Below, piece after piece: positions 8,653-17,407 of a stretch of 64,000 nucleotides of DNA (within the stretch, counting starts at the first letter, position 1; every line of letters starts with the position of its first letter). The notes under the pieces were generated by a model. It saw nothing but the letters and a program-made list of their open reading frames with translations. It did no database searches and was not told the origin of the DNA. Both the position numbers and the translations under genes were made by a program. This stretch comes from Pacificispira sp965223125 (GTDB lineage Bacteria; Pseudomonadota; Alphaproteobacteria; UBA8366; Aestuariispiraceae), in contig OZ244984.1 in NCBI GenBank assembly GCA_965223125.1, positions 2,604,001 through 2,668,000 of the forward strand. The letters are read 5' to 3'.

Positions 8653-10169
8653 TGGTGAGTAAACCGAACCGTATCCGTGCCCTTATTGTCCTTGTGCTTG
8701 TCCTGCTGCTCGAAGTCCTTTCGCGGGCCGGAATTCTGGATGCCGCGCAGATGGTGGCCCCGTCGGCAATGGTGATCGAACTCTACGGGATCGTTCAGCA
8801 TGCCGATTTCTGGGAGCAGATCGTGATCAGCGCCAGATCCATCGTCATCGCCTTTTCCCTGGCGATGGTGGTGGGGTGCTTCACGGCCCTTGTGTTGCAT
8901 TCCTTCCCGCGTGTTCGCGATGCGCTGGAGCCGCTTTTTGCCAGCTACTACGCGCTTCCCTTTTTCGTGCTTTATCCGCTGCTGATCGTGCTGCTGGGGA
9001 TGAATCAGTACCCGATCATCGCAATCGGGTTCCTCTATGCCGTCATGGCGGTGATCATCGGTACGATGAACGGGCTTGATCGAATACCGTCGGTTCTGAC
9101 GCGGACGGGGCGGATATGCCGGCTGACACCGATGCAGCAGGCGGCCTTTATCTCGATCCCGGCTGCCGCGCCCTATGTCTTCACCGGTGCCAAGCTTGCC
9201 TTCGGCTATTCCATTACCGGCGTTCTGGGGTCTGAATTCATTCTCGCCACCAGCGGCCTCGGCTATCAGATATCCTTTGCCTACAATAACTTCGAAGACC
9301 GCAGGATGTACGCCCTGCTGCTGTTTCTGATGGTGACGGTCGCGGTCTTGACCATCCTGCTCTATCGTGTGCAGAAATCCGTGGAGCATCGCTCCGGTGC
9401 CGGTGTCGATAGGGAATCCCAGCGCCGTGCCTCCAATCTTTCCCGGGTGCTGGCGGGCGTCGGGGTCGTCCTTGCCATCGTCCTGTCATGGCAGCTTTTG
9501 CACGATCATGTCGGACAGGAAGCGTTGGCCAGCCCGTCTGATACGATTGTGCATCTGCATCGCCTGCTGATGACGGAGCAGTTCTGGGCGCATATCCGTG
9601 AAACCGCGACGGCACTGGGTCTGGCGATCCTGGTATCCTGCCTTTTCGGCACTGTTCTTGGCGTCATTCTGGGAATGAGTCCCACGGCAAGCGAGGTCAG
9701 CGAGCCGATGCTGGTCACGCTCTATTCATTGCCGAAGGTCACGCTCTATCCAGTCGTACTTCTGTTTGTCGGCATCGGGCTAGGCGCGAAGGTCGTGTTC
9801 GGTGCGATGTATGGCATGATCCCGATGACGCTGATCGCGATGAACGCGATCCGGTCGATGAACCCGGCCTTGATGCTTACTGCGCGCGTGATGCGCCTGG
9901 GGCGGGGGCAGACCATCCTCACCATCATCCTGCCCGCCACGGTGCCAGAGATCGTGACCGGGATCCGGGTCAGTTTCTCGATCACGCTGCTGGGTGTCAT
10001 GATCGGGGAGATGTTCGCCTCGGTGCGGGGGCTCGGCTTCCTGATCATGAACGGCATCAACGTCAATGATACGGCGACGATGATGGCTGTCACCATTCTG
10101 ATCGCGGTCTTCGCCGTCTCGGTGAATGTCGGCCTGATCGCGCTTGACCGCGCCGTCCATCGCAAGTGA
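8652..10169 (+). CDS. ABC transporter permease, two permease domains fused in one chain
   Basis: Inner-membrane component, 505 aa, about twice the size of a SsuC/TauC-type permease. Two complete BPD_transp_1 units lie in tandem. The first has an EAA-like loop near GTMNGLDRIPSVLTRTGRIC and the second near NAIRSMNPALMLTARVMRLG. Each has the matching ...PKVTLYPVV / PFFVLYPLL helix, and a short linker after residue 240 joins them. Normal transporters of this class use a homodimer, so fusion fixes the two halves as a heterodimer and lets them diverge. The start ATG overlaps the ATPase stop by one base. The P450 gene follows 14 bases after its stop. Confidence 0.9.
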   Translation: MVSKPNRIRALIVLVLVLLLEVLSRAGILDAAQMVAPSAMVIELYGIVQHADFWEQIVISARSIVIAFSLAMVVGCFTALVLHSFPRVRDALEPLFASYYALPFFVLYPLLIVLLGMNQYPIIAIGFLYAVMAVIIGTMNGLDRIPSVLTRTGRICRLTPMQQAAFISIPAAAPYVFTGAKLAFGYSITGVLGSEFILATSGLGYQISFAYNNFEDRRMYALLLFLMVTVAVLTILLYRVQKSVEHRSGAGVDRESQRRASNLSRVLAGVGVVLAIVLSWQLLHDHVGQEALASPSDTIVHLHRLLMTEQFWAHIRETATALGLAILVSCLFGTVLGVILGMSPTASEVSEPMLVTLYSLPKVTLYPVVLLFVGIGLGAKVVFGAMYGMIPMTLIAMNAIRSMNPALMLTARVMRLGRGQTILTIILPATVPEIVTGIRVSFSITLLGVMIGEMFASVRGLGFLIMNGINVNDTATMMAVTILIAVFAVSVNVGLIALDRAVHRK

Positions 10170-10183
10170 CTGGAGCATAGGAT

Positions 10184-11410
10184 ATGTCGCAGGAAAAAAC
10201 CTGTCCCTTTACAGGAACGGACGAACCACCCCGTTTTCCCTTCAAGCGTGACCGGCAGTTCGACCTGCCACCGGAATATGCCATCGCGCGGGAAACCTGT
10301 CCGGTCGCGCCAGTCACCCTTTGGAACGGCCAGCGCGCATGGCTGCTGACGAAGTACAAGACCTATTGCGATGTGCTGCTGGACAACCGGTTCAGCGGTG
10401 AGTTTGCCCGCCCTGATTTTCCGACCGTAACTGAGGCCCGCTATGCCATCGACAAGCAGGAACGGGCCTTTGTCGGCATGGATAATCCACGCCATGATCA
10501 TTTCCGGCGCATGTTTACCAAGGAATTCACCACCAAGCGCATGTTGGCATTACGCCCGAAGATCGAGGTCCTGACGGATCAGTTGCTGGATGCCATGGCT
10601 GCGAAAGGGTCACCCTCAGATATCGTGAAAGATCTGGCGGTCGAGCTGCCCGCCCTTGTGATGTGCGATCTGTTCGGTTCGCCCTATGAGGACCATACCT
10701 ATATTGCCAAATGCGCCGCCGGGCGGCATGGACTGTCGCAATCGGTGGCGGAGGCGGCACGCAGTGCCGATGATTTGGTGGAATATTGCCGCCAGCTTAT
10801 CCGAACGAAACAGCAGACGCCCGCCGATGACATGCTGAGCCGCGTGATTGCCGATCAAATGGAACCGGGTCATCTGTCACTCGAGGAACTGGCGAATATC
10901 TGTTCCATGATTCTGCGGGCGGGGCATGATACCACGATCAATATGATCTCCCTGGGAACGCTGTTGCTGCTGGAGCATCCGGAAGAGCTTGCCAAGCTGA
11001 AAGCCGATCTGGATCTTGTTCCCTCCGCTGTTGAGGAATTGCTGCGCTTTCTTGCCCCGGTTCAGTTTGCCCCTCGGCGGGTCGCACTGGAGGAGGTCGA
11101 GATTGATGGTGCGCATATCCAGCCCGGGGATGGAGTTTTCGCCGTCACCGCCTCTGCCAACCGGGACCCGGACGAGTTCCCGGACCCGGACCGGCTGGAT
11201 ATCGCCCGTGAGGCCAGCCATCACCTGTCCTTCGGGTATGGCATCCATCGGTGTCTGGGGCAGCAGCTTGCGCGGATCGAACTACATGTCGTTTTTGAAA
11301 AGCTGTTTGCCCGTTTTCCGGATATGAAGGTTGCGGAACCGGTAGAGAGCCTGCCCTTCAAGTATGACTCCCAGATTTATGGCCTCTATCGACTGCCGGT
11401 GATCTGGTAG
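10184..11410 (+). CDS. cytochrome P450
   Basis: Soluble bacterial class I P450 monooxygenase, 408 aa. It has I-helix RAGHDTT (oxygen activation), ExxR as ELLR, and the heme loop SFGYGIHRCLGQQLA with axial thiolate Cys357. GGAG lies 8 bases before the ATG. It is the last gene of the importer operon, which implies that the imported compound or an early product is hydroxylated. No ferredoxin follows directly. A 3Fe-4S-type ferredoxin and a reductase are encoded 5 kb away on the other strand behind the same operator and are the natural electron donors. Its end overlaps the convergent AbrB-family gene by 25 bases. Confidence 0.95.
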   Translation: MSQEKTCPFTGTDEPPRFPFKRDRQFDLPPEYAIARETCPVAPVTLWNGQRAWLLTKYKTYCDVLLDNRFSGEFARPDFPTVTEARYAIDKQERAFVGMDNPRHDHFRRMFTKEFTTKRMLALRPKIEVLTDQLLDAMAAKGSPSDIVKDLAVELPALVMCDLFGSPYEDHTYIAKCAAGRHGLSQSVAEAARSADDLVEYCRQLIRTKQQTPADDMLSRVIADQMEPGHLSLEELANICSMILRAGHDTTINMISLGTLLLLEHPEELAKLKADLDLVPSAVEELLRFLAPVQFAPRRVALEEVEIDGAHIQPGDGVFAVTASANRDPDEFPDPDRLDIAREASHHLSFGYGIHRCLGQQLARIELHVVFEKLFARFPDMKVAEPVESLPFKYDSQIYGLYRLPVIW

Positions 11411-12447
11411 GTTGAGGTTGCGAACAGACGCAGGACCAAAGGAAAGAGCAGGGTCAGGCCGATCAGGCGGATCGTGTGGTGCAGCCCGACAAAACCGGGA
11501 TCGACATTGAAGGCGGCGGCGAGGAGAATCATCGCTTCCGCCCCACCCGGAGCAAAGGAAAGCGCCAGCGCTGCGACTGGATAATCCAGCCACCAGGCAA
11601 TCGGGAAGGCCGCCAACGCGGTCAGCAGGGCGGCGATACCGGAGGAGACGACAGCAGGAACCACCGCCTGTCGCATCGCTGTCCAGCGACAGCCTGCCAG
11701 GGCAAGGCCGATATAGGCACCGACCACGACCTGGAACAGATTCGTTGCCACCAGCGGTATCGGTACCGGTGTATCGAAAACTGCGACCAGAATGCCCACA
11801 GCACCGGCGCTCAGGAACAATTCACCGCCGACCATCTTCAACCGATAGGCGATCAGGCTGCAGATCGCGGCCAGTGCGATAGCGGCCAGCAGCGGCCAGG
11901 TATATGCGGCATCCGCATCGGTGCCGCCATTGGTGCCCCCGGCGATCAGGGGCAATACGACGACAAGGGCAAGCAGCCGGGTCGTCTGGACGAAAGTGAC
12001 CCGGTCCATATCCGCCTTCAAGGCCTCCGCCCCGGCGAAGGCGAGCATGACATTGCCGGGCCAGACGCAGGAGATTGCGGTGCCCGGACTGGCCTTCCAG
12101 AGACGCCGGTGGAGGTGATAGCTGAACCCGACGACAAGGACCAGAAAGATGCACATCAGAGCCATTGACCAAGGAAGAATTGCGGCATTCTGAAGCGTTT
12201 CCTTGGAAATTGCTGCGCCGACGGTTAGCCCGGCAAAGCCCATGGTGATGCTTCTGAGTTCTCTGGATATTGTCAGCCTTAATCGTGTCAGTCCGATCAG
12301 GAATGCCGCCGCCAATGCTCCGATGAGCCATCCGCCGGGTATGCCCAGCCAGACGGCGATGGCCCCACCCATACCCCCGAAGATTATGGCAAGAAACTGG
12401 GAAAGGAGGGAACCGAGCACCGGGATAAATCCAAGCATTATTGACAT
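11386..12447 (-). CDS. AbrB-family membrane protein (putative transporter)
   Basis: 353 aa integral membrane protein of the family named after the putative ammonia monooxygenase AbrB, built from two similar halves. Repeated motifs are GIPGGWLIGALAAAFLIG near the N-terminus and LALSFAPGGAEAMILLAAAF near the C-terminus. About ten hydrophobic segments are visible. Function is not established for the family; linkage with catabolic genes suggests transport of an organic compound. The ATG at 12,447 lies inside the shared operator, and an in-frame ATG at 12,438 is an alternative. A second, diverged family member occurs at 41,625-42,695. Confidence 0.82.
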   Translation of the reverse strand: MSIMLGFIPVLGSLLSQFLAIIFGGMGGAIAVWLGIPGGWLIGALAAAFLIGLTRLRLTISRELRSITMGFAGLTVGAAISKETLQNAAILPWSMALMCIFLVLVVGFSYHLHRRLWKASPGTAISCVWPGNVMLAFAGAEALKADMDRVTFVQTTRLLALVVVLPLIAGGTNGGTDADAAYTWPLLAAIALAAICSLIAYRLKMVGGELFLSAGAVGILVAVFDTPVPIPLVATNLFQVVVGAYIGLALAGCRWTAMRQAVVPAVVSSGIAALLTALAAFPIAWWLDYPVAALALSFAPGGAEAMILLAAAFNVDPGFVGLHHTIRLIGLTLLFPLVLRLFATSTYQITGSR

Positions 12448-12468
12448 TGTGATTTATGACATCATAAT
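12440..12468 (+). promoter_or_regulatory. promoter with embedded shared operator (site 2)
   Basis: TTGACA (12,441-12,446), 16 bases, then CATAAT (12,463-12,468), reading towards the bicupin gene. It contains the perfect inverted repeat TTATGA-CA-TCATAA (12,454-12,467). It matches site 1 at 26 of 29 bases. Because it overlaps the start of the divergent AbrB-family gene, a bound repressor could control both directions. Confidence 0.72.
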
Positions 12469-12519
12469 GCCGATTGAATAGCAACACATGATCCTGAGTT
12501 CTGGGGAGTTAAAGCAATC

Positions 12520-13389
12520 ATGAGCATTACGGGAGCAACGGGCGTTCGGGAAGCGGACCTGCCTTGGGTCGATATCGGGGTGCGTCCTGGATACAACCAG
12601 CGCTATCACGGTTTTTTTGATAAGGACCGTCGGATTGGCGCGCGCTTGGGCAGTCTTTATGCCGAACCCTATTACCATTCACCCCGGCACCGTCATACCT
12701 TTCAACAGGTTCGATATGTGCTGGCCGGTAAGATGAAATATGGCAGCGAGGTCTATGGGCCGGGCGATTGTCTTTATATTCCGGAAGGCGCGTATTATGG
12801 CCCGGTAAAGCCGGTGGAGTCCGATGAAAAGCTCCATTTTGCCGATATCCAGTTTGAAGGCCCCTCGGGGATTCCCTATCCGGAGCCTGAGGAAGTCGTC
12901 GCGGCCCAGCGGAAACTGGCCGAGACCGGAAAATTCGAGGAAGGCGTCTATACATTCGCTTCCGGGCGCAAGCGGGATGCCTATGAGGCGATTCTGGAGG
13001 AAATCACCGGGCAGTCGATTTCCTATCCGACGTCCCGGCTGAACAGCTATGTGGTACTGAAAACCGAAACCATGCCCTGGACCCGCCATGCAACGGTCGC
13101 AGGGCTGGAATTGAAGCACCTTGCTTATTTCTTTGAAACCGGCCCGAATCTGAAAATGGTCCGGATCGCGAAGGGGTCGGCATTGCCTGCATCAACACCG
13201 ATAGGTCATCGCGCGGTCTTTCTGCTGGAAGGGGAGGTATCCTTCAACGGAGACCGGTTCCAGGATCTGTCCTACTTCGTTCTGCCAAGTCAGGAGGCAC
13301 ATGCCCCGATGGAGGCTCTGTCGGAAACCAAGCTGTTGATCGTTGGCTGGAGCACATTGGGCGAGCAAGTGCCGCTTGAACTGCTCTGA
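12520..13389 (+). CDS. bicupin-domain protein
   Basis: 289 aa protein with two cupin barrels. The first has the metal-site pattern HSPRHRHTFQQVRYVLAG followed by GDCLYIPEGAYYGP, with Gln where the usual Glu stands. The second (FLLEGEVSFNGDRFQDLSYFVLP, cut here at its core FLLEGEVSFNG) has few visible His ligands. Such proteins may be dioxygenases, isomerases or ligand-binding proteins; no specific activity can be assigned. Its TGA overlaps the next ATG by one base, so it is coupled to the FAA-hydrolase gene and probably works on an adjacent step. Confidence 0.75.
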   Translation: MSITGATGVREADLPWVDIGVRPGYNQRYHGFFDKDRRIGARLGSLYAEPYYHSPRHRHTFQQVRYVLAGKMKYGSEVYGPGDCLYIPEGAYYGPVKPVESDEKLHFADIQFEGPSGIPYPEPEEVVAAQRKLAETGKFEEGVYTFASGRKRDAYEAILEEITGQSISYPTSRLNSYVVLKTETMPWTRHATVAGLELKHLAYFFETGPNLKMVRIAKGSALPASTPIGHRAVFLLEGEVSFNGDRFQDLSYFVLPSQEAHAPMEALSETKLLIVGWSTLGEQVPLELL

Positions 13390-14336
13390 TGCGTATCGCG
13401 ACGCTCGGGCGGCGGGACGGAAGTCAGGACCGGAACGAATTCGTGCTCGCCTTTGTGGCGGGGGATCGGTTTATCTCCGTTTCCGATGTGGCGGCGGATC
13501 TGGGGATGGAGGCATCCCGGATCGGTTCGTTTACTGATCCTCTGGCGACCGATTGGTTGTCGGAGCCCGGACTTTCGGTTCTACGCGATCTGTGGCAGCG
13601 ACGACGCGCAGGCGTCGGTGTAATTTCGGATATGGATTCCTGGCGGGTGAAGGCTCCGGTGCAGAGGCCGGGGAAGATCGTCGCCGTCGGGCGCAATTAC
13701 ATGGATCATGTCCGCGAGGGACAGGAGATTTGGGCGAAGCGCGGGAAGACGGTCGAGATTCCCGCTTTCCCCAGTGCCTTTGCGAAATTTCCGTCCAGCC
13801 TGTCCGGACCCTATGATCCGGTCCAGATTCCTGCGGGTCTTGACGATATCGACTATGAAATCGAACTGGCCGTCGTTATTGGTCGTCCCGCCCTGAATGT
13901 CACGGTGGAGGTCGCGCTGGATCATGTGGCGGGATACTGCATCTGCAATGACCTTGCCGCGCGGGGTATTCAGCGACGGGAGATGGAGGCGCAGATCGGC
14001 ATCACGCTTGCGAAGAATTTTCCTGGCTTCGCCCCCATGGGCCCCTGGCTGACAACGGCCGATGAAATTCCCGATCCGCAACGCCTTGACCTGCGTCTCG
14101 ATGTCGATGGGGATGTCCGGCAACAGGCCAATACGTCGGACATGATGTTTCCGGTCGCGGAGCTCATATCCTATTTCTCGCAGGTCGGCTTGGAGACGGG
14201 CGATATTCTGATCACAGGCACCCCCTCCGGTGTTGCATTGGCAAGACCGGACCCGTCACGGTTCTATCTGCGCTCCGGACAGGTTGTTACGGCCTGGATT
14301 CAGGGCCTGGGCGAGATCAGGAATGTCATGCTCTAG
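13389..14336 (+). CDS. fumarylacetoacetate hydrolase family protein
   Basis: 315 aa with an N-terminal ~75-residue lead and a C-terminal FAH catalytic fold. Landmarks are AVGRNYMDHVRE, the metal ligands in DYEIELAVVIG, NDLAARGIQRREM, and the conserved GDILITGTPSGV. Family members hydrolyse C-C bonds in acylpyruvates or decarboxylate/isomerise ring-cleavage products, so this is probably a late step of the compound's breakdown. It is coupled by a one-base overlap to the bicupin gene and shares its regulated promoter. It ends against the IclR gene with a 4-base convergent overlap. Confidence 0.9.
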   Translation: MRIATLGRRDGSQDRNEFVLAFVAGDRFISVSDVAADLGMEASRIGSFTDPLATDWLSEPGLSVLRDLWQRRRAGVGVISDMDSWRVKAPVQRPGKIVAVGRNYMDHVREGQEIWAKRGKTVEIPAFPSAFAKFPSSLSGPYDPVQIPAGLDDIDYEIELAVVIGRPALNVTVEVALDHVAGYCICNDLAARGIQRREMEAQIGITLAKNFPGFAPMGPWLTTADEIPDPQRLDLRLDVDGDVRQQANTSDMMFPVAELISYFSQVGLETGDILITGTPSGVALARPDPSRFYLRSGQVVTAWIQGLGEIRNVML

Positions 14337-15076
14337 TGAGATGCAATGTGCCGTTGGATGGCGTCCCGCATAATGGTAACGAAACGCTCGCCATTGCGGG
14401 TGATGATTTCGGCAACCCCGCCGACCCCGATTGCCAGCGGCTGACCGTTGAATGTGCCGGGCAGCAGCATGCCGACAACCCCGCCGCCCGGCGTCACCGT
14501 GTTGGTTGACAGTGCAAAGCCCGTGCGGCGGATCGTGCTGATCTCTCTGTCCAGTGTTTCGCGGCTGATCGGTGGGGGGCCGGACAGTCCCCACAACCGG
14601 TCTATTTCGGCGGCCAGATCGGATTCGTTCAGGGCGGAGAGAAACAGATGCCCGACAGCGGCCCCAATGATCGGGCGCACTGCCCCGGTGCGCAGATGCA
14701 TGCGGATCGGATTGGTCGCGGGGATGACGTGAATATACTGGACCACCACGCCCGCGCGCGCCGCCAGAATTACCAGTTCCCCTGTTTTCTGGCTGATTTC
14801 CTCCAGCGCCGACATCACACTGCCGTCTCCGAACAGGTAGGACTGTACGCCCCGCCCCAGCAAAGCCACCCGCGCTGTCGGGCGATAGGTCCGGTTTGCC
14901 TTGTCGTAAGACAGATAGCCGAGTTCCATCAGGCTTTTCAGCAGGATCGAGGTGCTGGACTGGGGATAGTTGAGTTCCCGGGAAATCTCGCTGACGGAGA
15001 CGGCAGGATGATCCGCATCAAAGAATTCCAGCACTTCCAGCGTTCGCTTGATCGATCTTGAAAGGTCTGTTTTCAC
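14333..15076 (-). CDS. IclR-family transcriptional regulator
   Basis: 247 aa. N-terminal winged HTH (residues ~8-65: VSEISRELNYPQSSTSILLK) and C-terminal effector domain (LVILAARAGVVVQYIHVIP; GRRGF-like loop, then VGGVAEIITRNG). The only usable start is GTG 15,076; the nearby ATG at 15,084 is out of frame and stops after three codons. It lies 25 bases after the ferredoxin reductase gene on the same strand, so it is likely co-transcribed from the SDR promoter, which itself carries the shared operator. I infer autoregulation and control of the importer/P450 and AbrB/bicupin promoters. Confidence 0.9.
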   Translation of the reverse strand: MKTDLSRSIKRTLEVLEFFDADHPAVSVSEISRELNYPQSSTSILLKSLMELGYLSYDKANRTYRPTARVALLGRGVQSYLFGDGSVMSALEEISQKTGELVILAARAGVVVQYIHVIPATNPIRMHLRTGAVRPIIGAAVGHLFLSALNESDLAAEIDRLWGLSGPPPISRETLDREISTIRRTGFALSTNTVTPGGGVVGMLLPGTFNGQPLAIGVGGVAEIITRNGERFVTIMRDAIQRHIASH

Positions 15077-15101
15077 GATTTCATGTCACCACTGTTGTCG
15101 G

Positions 15102-16271
15102 CTAGGCGGCGAAATCCTTCATCGCGTCGATCAGTTGGCCGATAAGCGGGCGCGCGCCCCGAAGCGCCTTCGCCATATTCCAGCCTAGGACACCTTCGAT
15201 CAAGCCATTGCGACTATAGGCCATCATAAAATTACCGGTTTCGGGATCTCCGGCCAGGGGCGTGACATCGCTATCCGCGCCGATCAGGCCATGAACCTGA
15301 ACCTTTGCGGCATAATGGTCGGTCCAGAAAAACGGGATCGGCGCGAAGGGTGCACCTTCGTCGAGGATGTTTTCCGCGACGGCGATCCCCTGTTCCGTCG
15401 CATTCATGCGGTGTTCGATTCGCATGTAGCGACCAAACCGCGGATTGTACCAGTTGGCGACATCACCCGCCGCGAAGATGCCGGGCAGGGATTCGCAATA
15501 GGAATTACAGCGCACGCCATTGTCGAGCGGCACCGAACTGCCAATCAGCCATGCGGTTGATGGGCGACAGCCAATGGCCAGGAATACATGGTCCGCCTCA
15601 AGCCTGGAACTGTCCGTCAAGGTTAGGGCGTAACCCGTATCCGAGTCGCCTTGAATGTTGCTGACACGCTGGCCGAAGCGGAATCGCACCCCGTTTTCAG
15701 TGTGCAGAGCCAGCAGCCGGGCCGATACTGCAGGCCCGACCTTGTCCAGCATCGGTCCATCCAACGGATCGATGACGGTTGCCTCGACACCGTTCATGCG
15801 GGCAAGCGCCGCCAGTTCGCAGCCTAGGACACCCGCGCCCACGATGACGACATGACGTGCCGTCTCAAGGTATCGGCTGATCCTGCGCGCATCGGAAAGG
15901 GTTCGTAAAATCACACTGTCCGGACCGAGTGAAATCGGTTCCACGCCGGTTGCAATCACGCATCGGTCCCAGGCGATGGAATTGCCCGTCTGCAATTCCA
16001 GGGTCCGGTCCTCATAGTTCAGGCCCGTCGCGCGGATGCCGAGTTTGAGATCAATATCCAGCCGGTCCAGTTCCGCCATTCCGGCAAGGGCGATATGGGC
16101 TGGATCCGGATTGAGCGTTTTCGACAGGGGCGGGCGGTCATAGGGCAGGTCCGCCTCCGCCCCGATCAGCGTCAGGCTTCCCTGGAATCCGTTTTCCCGC
16201 AGGGCGGTCGCCGTAGCCAGTCCTGCGGCGGAAGCCCCGGCAATTACGATTCTTTCCGCCGGAATGACCAT
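15102..16271 (-). CDS. FAD-dependent ferredoxin reductase
   Basis: NAD(P)H:ferredoxin reductase of the putidaredoxin/rhodocoxin reductase type, 389 aa. It has an N-terminal FAD motif (IVIAGASAAGLATATAL), a central NAD motif (VVIVGAGVLGCELA), the FAD-binding FAAGDVANWYN, and a C-terminal reductase domain. Its start directly abuts the ferredoxin stop codon (TGA-ATG). With the ferredoxin it forms a two-protein electron chain, most simply for the P450 at 10,184. The Rieske oxygenase at 23,981, which lacks its own reductase here, is another possible client. Confidence 0.92.
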   Translation of the reverse strand: MVIPAERIVIAGASAAGLATATALRENGFQGSLTLIGAEADLPYDRPPLSKTLNPDPAHIALAGMAELDRLDIDLKLGIRATGLNYEDRTLELQTGNSIAWDRCVIATGVEPISLGPDSVILRTLSDARRISRYLETARHVVIVGAGVLGCELAALARMNGVEATVIDPLDGPMLDKVGPAVSARLLALHTENGVRFRFGQRVSNIQGDSDTGYALTLTDSSRLEADHVFLAIGCRPSTAWLIGSSVPLDNGVRCNSYCESLPGIFAAGDVANWYNPRFGRYMRIEHRMNATEQGIAVAENILDEGAPFAPIPFFWTDHYAAKVQVHGLIGADSDVTPLAGDPETGNFMMAYSRNGLIEGVLGWNMAKALRGARPLIGQLIDAMKDFAA

Positions 16272-16466
16272 TCATTCGTCCAGTATTATCGCTTTGGCCG
16301 GACACAGGCGAGCCGCCTTGCGGACGACATTGGTCTGATCATCCTCGGGGTTTTCATCCAGCAGGATGACGATCCCGTCTTCCTCACGCTGGTCGAACAC
16401 ATCGGGCGCGGCGAAGACGCATTGGCCTGCCCCGACGCATTTGTCCTGATCAATTCTGACTTTCAT
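16272..16466 (-). CDS. single-cluster ferredoxin, 3Fe-4S type
   Basis: 64 aa acidic electron carrier. The cluster ligands are read from DKCVGAGQCVF (C-x5-C, with Ala where a fourth Cys would stand) and RLCPAKAI (CP). This is the pattern of the small [3Fe-4S] ferredoxins that serve bacterial P450s. ATG 16,466 is chosen because AGAGGAGAA lies just upstream and the family starts with MKVRIDQDKC. The frame is open 17 codons further upstream without a better start. It lies between the SDR and its reductase in one operon. Confidence 0.93.
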   Translation of the reverse strand: MKVRIDQDKCVGAGQCVFAAPDVFDQREEDGIVILLDENPEDDQTNVVRKAARLCPAKAIILDE

Positions 16467-16510
16467 CAAAGAGTTCTCCTCTTTCCGCGAACGATATAAA
16501 GGTTCGCCGG

Positions 16511-17254
16511 TTACCAACTGCCATCGGCCAGCGCACCGCCATCAACGACGATGGACTGACCGGTGACGTAGGAGGCCGCATCAGACATCAGGAAGGCGAC
16601 GACTTCCGCTACTTCCGATGCCTCCCCGAAGCGATTGAGCGGGATTGCCGACAACAGGCTTGCCGGGTCCACCAGTCCCTTGGCGATATTGTCCTGAACC
16701 AGACGGGTGTTGATGATGCCCGGCACGACGGCATTGACGCGGATACCGACCCCGGCCCATTCGACGGCGAGTGTCCGTGTCATCGCTTCGACACCGGCCT
16801 TTGCGGCGGCATAGGGCGCGCGTTTCGGGCGACCGATTCTGGAATTGATCGACGAGAAATTGACCACTGCGCCACCCTGCCGGGCCAGATGCGGCTGGCA
16901 GGCGCGGCAGAACCGCAGCACGCCGCCCAGATGTACGTCGAACAGTCCGGTCCATATATCATCAGTCAGGTCGGCGACGGCCCCATGCCGATTATACCCG
17001 GCGGCATTGACCAGCCCGTCCAGGCGACCATGATCCCTGACAATCCCGGCAACGGCGCGGTCGACGGACGCGCTGTCCGTTACATCGACCAGTCGGCAAT
17101 CAAAATGCCCGGCGACATCCGGATCTGCCACATCCCGATCCAGCAGGACTGCTTTCCATCCCCGGTCCTGCAGAATTTCTCCGGTCGCGAGACCGATGCC
17201 GCGAATGCCCCCGACAATGATCACAACCGGATTCGGATTCCCTGTATCACTCAT
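16511..17254 (-). CDS. short-chain dehydrogenase/reductase
   Basis: 247 aa classical SDR. The cofactor loop is VGGIRGIGLATG (Val replaces the usual Thr of TGxxxGIG), then VNAAGYNRHG, catalytic Ser in NFSSINSRIG and the YxxxK pair in APYAAAKAG. It likely oxidises an alcohol made by the P450 to a ketone, or the reverse; this is inferred from context. It is first in the operon SDR-ferredoxin-reductase-IclR, preceded by the third copy of the shared operator. Confidence 0.92.
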   Translation of the reverse strand: MSDTGNPNPVVIIVGGIRGIGLATGEILQDRGWKAVLLDRDVADPDVAGHFDCRLVDVTDSASVDRAVAGIVRDHGRLDGLVNAAGYNRHGAVADLTDDIWTGLFDVHLGGVLRFCRACQPHLARQGGAVVNFSSINSRIGRPKRAPYAAAKAGVEAMTRTLAVEWAGVGIRVNAVVPGIINTRLVQDNIAKGLVDPASLLSAIPLNRFGEASEVAEVVAFLMSDAASYVTGQSIVVDGGALADGSW

Positions 17255-17265
17255 ATCACATCCAT

Positions 17266-17294
17266 ATTTTGATTTTATAGATCACAATTATAAT
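17266..17294 (-). promoter_or_regulatory. shared operator, site 3
   Basis: Read on the minus strand, this element matches site 2 at 22 of 29 positions, with the core ATTGTGAT and ATCA-AAT spacing conserved. The promoter hexamers are weaker (TTATAA and CAAAAT in the aligned places). It lies 12-40 bases before the SDR start codon, so it can control the SDR-ferredoxin-reductase-IclR operon. Confidence 0.6.
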
Positions 17295-17337
17295 ATTCTG
17301 AAGGCGCTGACAAGGAGACAGCGATAGAAATTTCCCA

Positions 17338-17356
17338 GGCGCGAGAGAGTCGCGCC
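17338..17356 (-). terminator. small hairpin after the AraC-type gene
   Basis: GGCGCGA (17,338-17,344) pairs with TCGCGCC (17,350-17,356) around a 5-base loop, about 50 bases past the AraC-type stop codon. It has no T tract in the gene's direction, so it is only a possible terminator separating this gene from the SDR promoter. Confidence 0.35.
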
Positions 17357-17407
17357 ATCCCTTTTCCTGTCAGATTGATGACCGTGGTTATATCTGGAAT
17401 CTGTCTG

